Notes under the pieces: generated by a model
What the model was told of the DNA's origin: nothing
Databases searched by the model: none
The model's input: the letters and a program-made list of their open reading frames with translations, nothing else
Translations under genes and position numbers: made by a program
Source of the DNA: Pirellulales bacterium
GTDB lineage: Bacteria > Planctomycetota > Planctomycetia > Pirellulales > JALHPA01
Assembly (NCBI GenBank): GCA_033762255.1
Contig: JANRLT010000066.1
Coordinates: 1 to 64,000, forward strand
Length of the DNA: 64,000 nt
Direction of reading: 5' to 3'
Shown: positions 63,779 to 64,000 of the stretch, in pieces
Position numbering within the stretch: position 1 is the first letter of the stretch
How the letters are laid out: each line of letters opens with the position of its first letter

Positions 63779-64000
63779 AATAGGGCAACACCAACGACCC
63801 CTACTCCAACGGAGTTGCGTATTCTCTTGGTAGAATGGGTAATAACCGCGCTATGTTTACTTGCGATTGGTATTACAAACAAACCATCAACCCTATGATA
63901 CGTCTTGGAGCAAATGGATCAGCAAATAATGCACAAAACAACAGAATTGTACCCCCGATCATAAGAGCGTGTCTTCAAATAAAGTATTTCCTATCGAGTC

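Overview
This window looks like chromosomal DNA of a planctomycete, most likely of the Pirellulales. Several features point there: a DUF1559 prepilin-type protein, a giant protein with an LEPR motif at its N-terminus, an autotransporter-repeat protein with a dockerin-like block and a PEP-CTERM tail, very large multi-module secretin proteins, long intergenic spaces with palindromic dispersed repeats, and weak or absent Shine-Dalgarno sites before many genes. No rRNA, tRNA, CRISPR array or intact transposase was found. The species cannot be named from the sequence alone.

Layout. (a) 1-10.4 kb: the 3' part of an ABC-F ATPase, a permease fused to a universal stress domain, a secreted HEAT-repeat protein, and an HscC-type Hsp70 followed by a membrane protein and a J-like protein whose HPD triad reads KPE. 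(b) 10.4-25.7 kb, mostly minus strand: a 1800-residue autotransporter-repeat/PEP-CTERM protein, a lipoprotein-DUF1559 pair, a 1966-residue LEPR/metzincin/cadherin-like protein sharing its C-terminal module with the first giant, and an Ldh-family oxidoreductase. (c) 25.9-40.6 kb: three consecutive giant proteins built from repeated secretin N-domains. Only the third (GspD-like) has the secretin barrel. A lipoprotein and a convergent BON-domain protein follow. (d) 41-45 kb: a DUF3352-like secreted protein, a single-domain response regulator, and a GYF-like/bacterial-PH membrane protein.

(e) 45.9-50.8 kb: the PrkA kinase - YeaH (DUF444, vWA) - SpoVR stress/sporulation-type triad. (f) 51.3-56.1 kb: two uncharacterised proteins, a YdjY-domain protein, and YggS (PLP homeostasis) with its usual DUF167 partner. 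(g) 56.2-61.7 kb, minus strand: dnaG, rpoD, a coiled-coil zinc-ribbon protein and greA. (h) 62-64 kb: hemQ (coproheme decarboxylase), then over 1 kb of mosaic repeats without a credible gene.

The most unusual content is the tandem secretin-N array, which suggests an enlarged envelope channel with accessory rings. Next are the HscC locus, in which the degenerate J-like domain and the membrane anchor sit on separate proteins, and a MITE-like family of about 135-175 bp present in three copies, one of which supplies the stop codon of the DUF167 gene. All functional statements rest on motif recognition by eye; no database search was run.
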